Assembly: GCA_017446225.1 (NCBI GenBank)
Contig: JAFSRH010000011.1
Span: 1-39,984, forward strand
Reading direction: 5' to 3'
DNA length: 39,984 nt
DNA from: Oscillibacter sp.
Lineage (GTDB): Bacteria > Bacillota > Clostridia > Oscillospirales > Oscillospiraceae
A program made the position numbers and the translations under genes. Below, piece by piece: positions 39,523 to 39,984 of the stretch. The first letter of the stretch is position 1, and each line of letters starts with the position of its first letter. The notes under the pieces are model-generated. The model was not told the origin of the DNA. It saw only the letters and a program-made list of their open reading frames with translations, and searched no databases.

Positions 39523-39984
39523 TCAGGGAGGAGTTACAGGCTCGGTAGGCGTTGTGGTTGTGGTAGTCTTGGTGAACTTCATTGTACTTGTTCCATCTCC
39601 GGTGGACTTCTCACCCGTAGCAACTGTGGGCACCTCTCCTACCAAAGAAATCGTAGGCTTTGAGCTTTCATTGTTAGCTGCCTGTTCCTTCCACGCAAAC
39701 TGGATAAACTGATCACTGGTAGTGTGGGGGCCAGAATCGCCTAATACATTATCAGGATCATTGACTAAGCTCAATAAACCGCTAACGTCCGTAGTCCAGC
39801 CTTCTTTTGTCTGCTTGAATTTAATTTGAATGGTTCCTGTGTTGTAGTCATCCCCCAGCGTACCGGCCATGAACTCCGCGTAGGCGGCGCGCATGTTGGC
39901 AAGGTCCACCGCTTCGCGCGAACGCTCCATAGCCGTGGAGAAGGCCGGAATGCCGATCGCCACCAGAATGGCGATAATCGCCAC
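39523..39984 (-). CDS. Type IV pilin-like protein, N-terminus outside the window
   Basis: The gene runs off the right edge, and 153 residues are visible. The first residues VAIIAILVAIGIPAFSTAMERSREAVDLANMRAAYAEF are the end of the prepilin N-terminal helix, normally preceded by a leader and FTLIELLVV. The rest is a Ser/Thr/Asp-rich globular domain ending in a run of threonines and PTEPVTPP. The helix is GC-rich like the genome, while the globular part (39545-39840) is clearly AT-richer, which suggests exchange of the variable domain. The product would be a pilin or pseudopilin for a type IV pilus, secretion or DNA-uptake machine; which one is not visible. Confidence 0.85.
   Translation of the reverse strand: MAIIAILVAIGIPAFSTAMERSREAVDLANMRAAYAEFMAGTLGDDYNTGTIQIKFKQTKEGWTTDVSGLLSLVNDPDNVLGDSGPHTTSDQFIQFAWKEQAANNESSKPTISLVGEVPTVATGEKSTGDGTSTMKFTKTTTTTTPTEPVTPP

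Overview
The window is GC-rich (roughly 60% by eye) bacterial chromosome, most likely from an endospore-forming Clostridia member of the Oscillospiraceae type. The forespore sigma factor SigG and a YlmC/YmxH-type protein indicate a spore former. AsnA, an AGCS amino-acid symporter, ATP-type PEP carboxykinase, SLH-domain proteins and sharp TTGACA/TATAAT promoters with 17-bp spacers agree with Bacillota. The placement is inferred from gene content only.

Layout: (1) 1-1910 is the end of an integrated element, with an excisionase-like gene tail, a tyrosine integrase, and a non-coding end carrying phased TACAG repeats. (2) 1903-2311 is a tRNA operon (Val-Glu-Met, minus strand) with its own promoter and terminator. 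A MITE-like 130-bp element follows, then the sodium:amino-acid symporter gene. (3) 4310-5546 holds divergent ylmC/ymxH-like and sigG, the latter with a sigma-G-like promoter and a leader hairpin. (4) 5734-16369 is a cell-wall and translation block: a RodA-type SEDS polymerase, then a compact seven-gene unit of ddl, murF, an ABC-F ATPase, a YdcF-like protein, prfA, a TsaC-CoaE fusion and an M18 aminopeptidase.

(5) 16491-21703 contains a glycogen synthase with an unusual Pro/Glu-rich N-terminal arm. Facing it is a two-gene operon of an oligopeptide-type binding lipoprotein and a Cache-HAMP-GGDEF diguanylate cyclase. (6) 22032-25880 holds smpB (apparently starting at ACG), a cyclophilin, two poorly characterised genes, and pckA. 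(7) 26033-33502 has an anchored Pro/Glu-repeat protein, a radical SAM protein, a DUF368 membrane protein, an SLH-tagged serine hydrolase, and a gltX-asnA pair.

(8) 33681-38158 is a four-gene run without an obvious named pathway: an ATP-grasp ligase, a PHP phosphoesterase, a NodB-type deacetylase with an SLH-like region and eight 48-bp repeats, and a papain/C39-like protein. It is followed by dacF, whose 3' end lies in a 57-bp tandem duplication, and by a convergent truncated pilin gene of mosaic base composition.

The most interesting points are the smpB ACG start, the uncharacterised 33.7-38.2 kb cluster with its repeat-bearing deacetylase, the TsaC-CoaE fusion, the lipoprotein/diguanylate cyclase pair, and the Pro/Glu/Ala/Val arms on three unrelated proteins. 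Nothing resembling a CRISPR array, prophage structural genes or a known defence island was seen.
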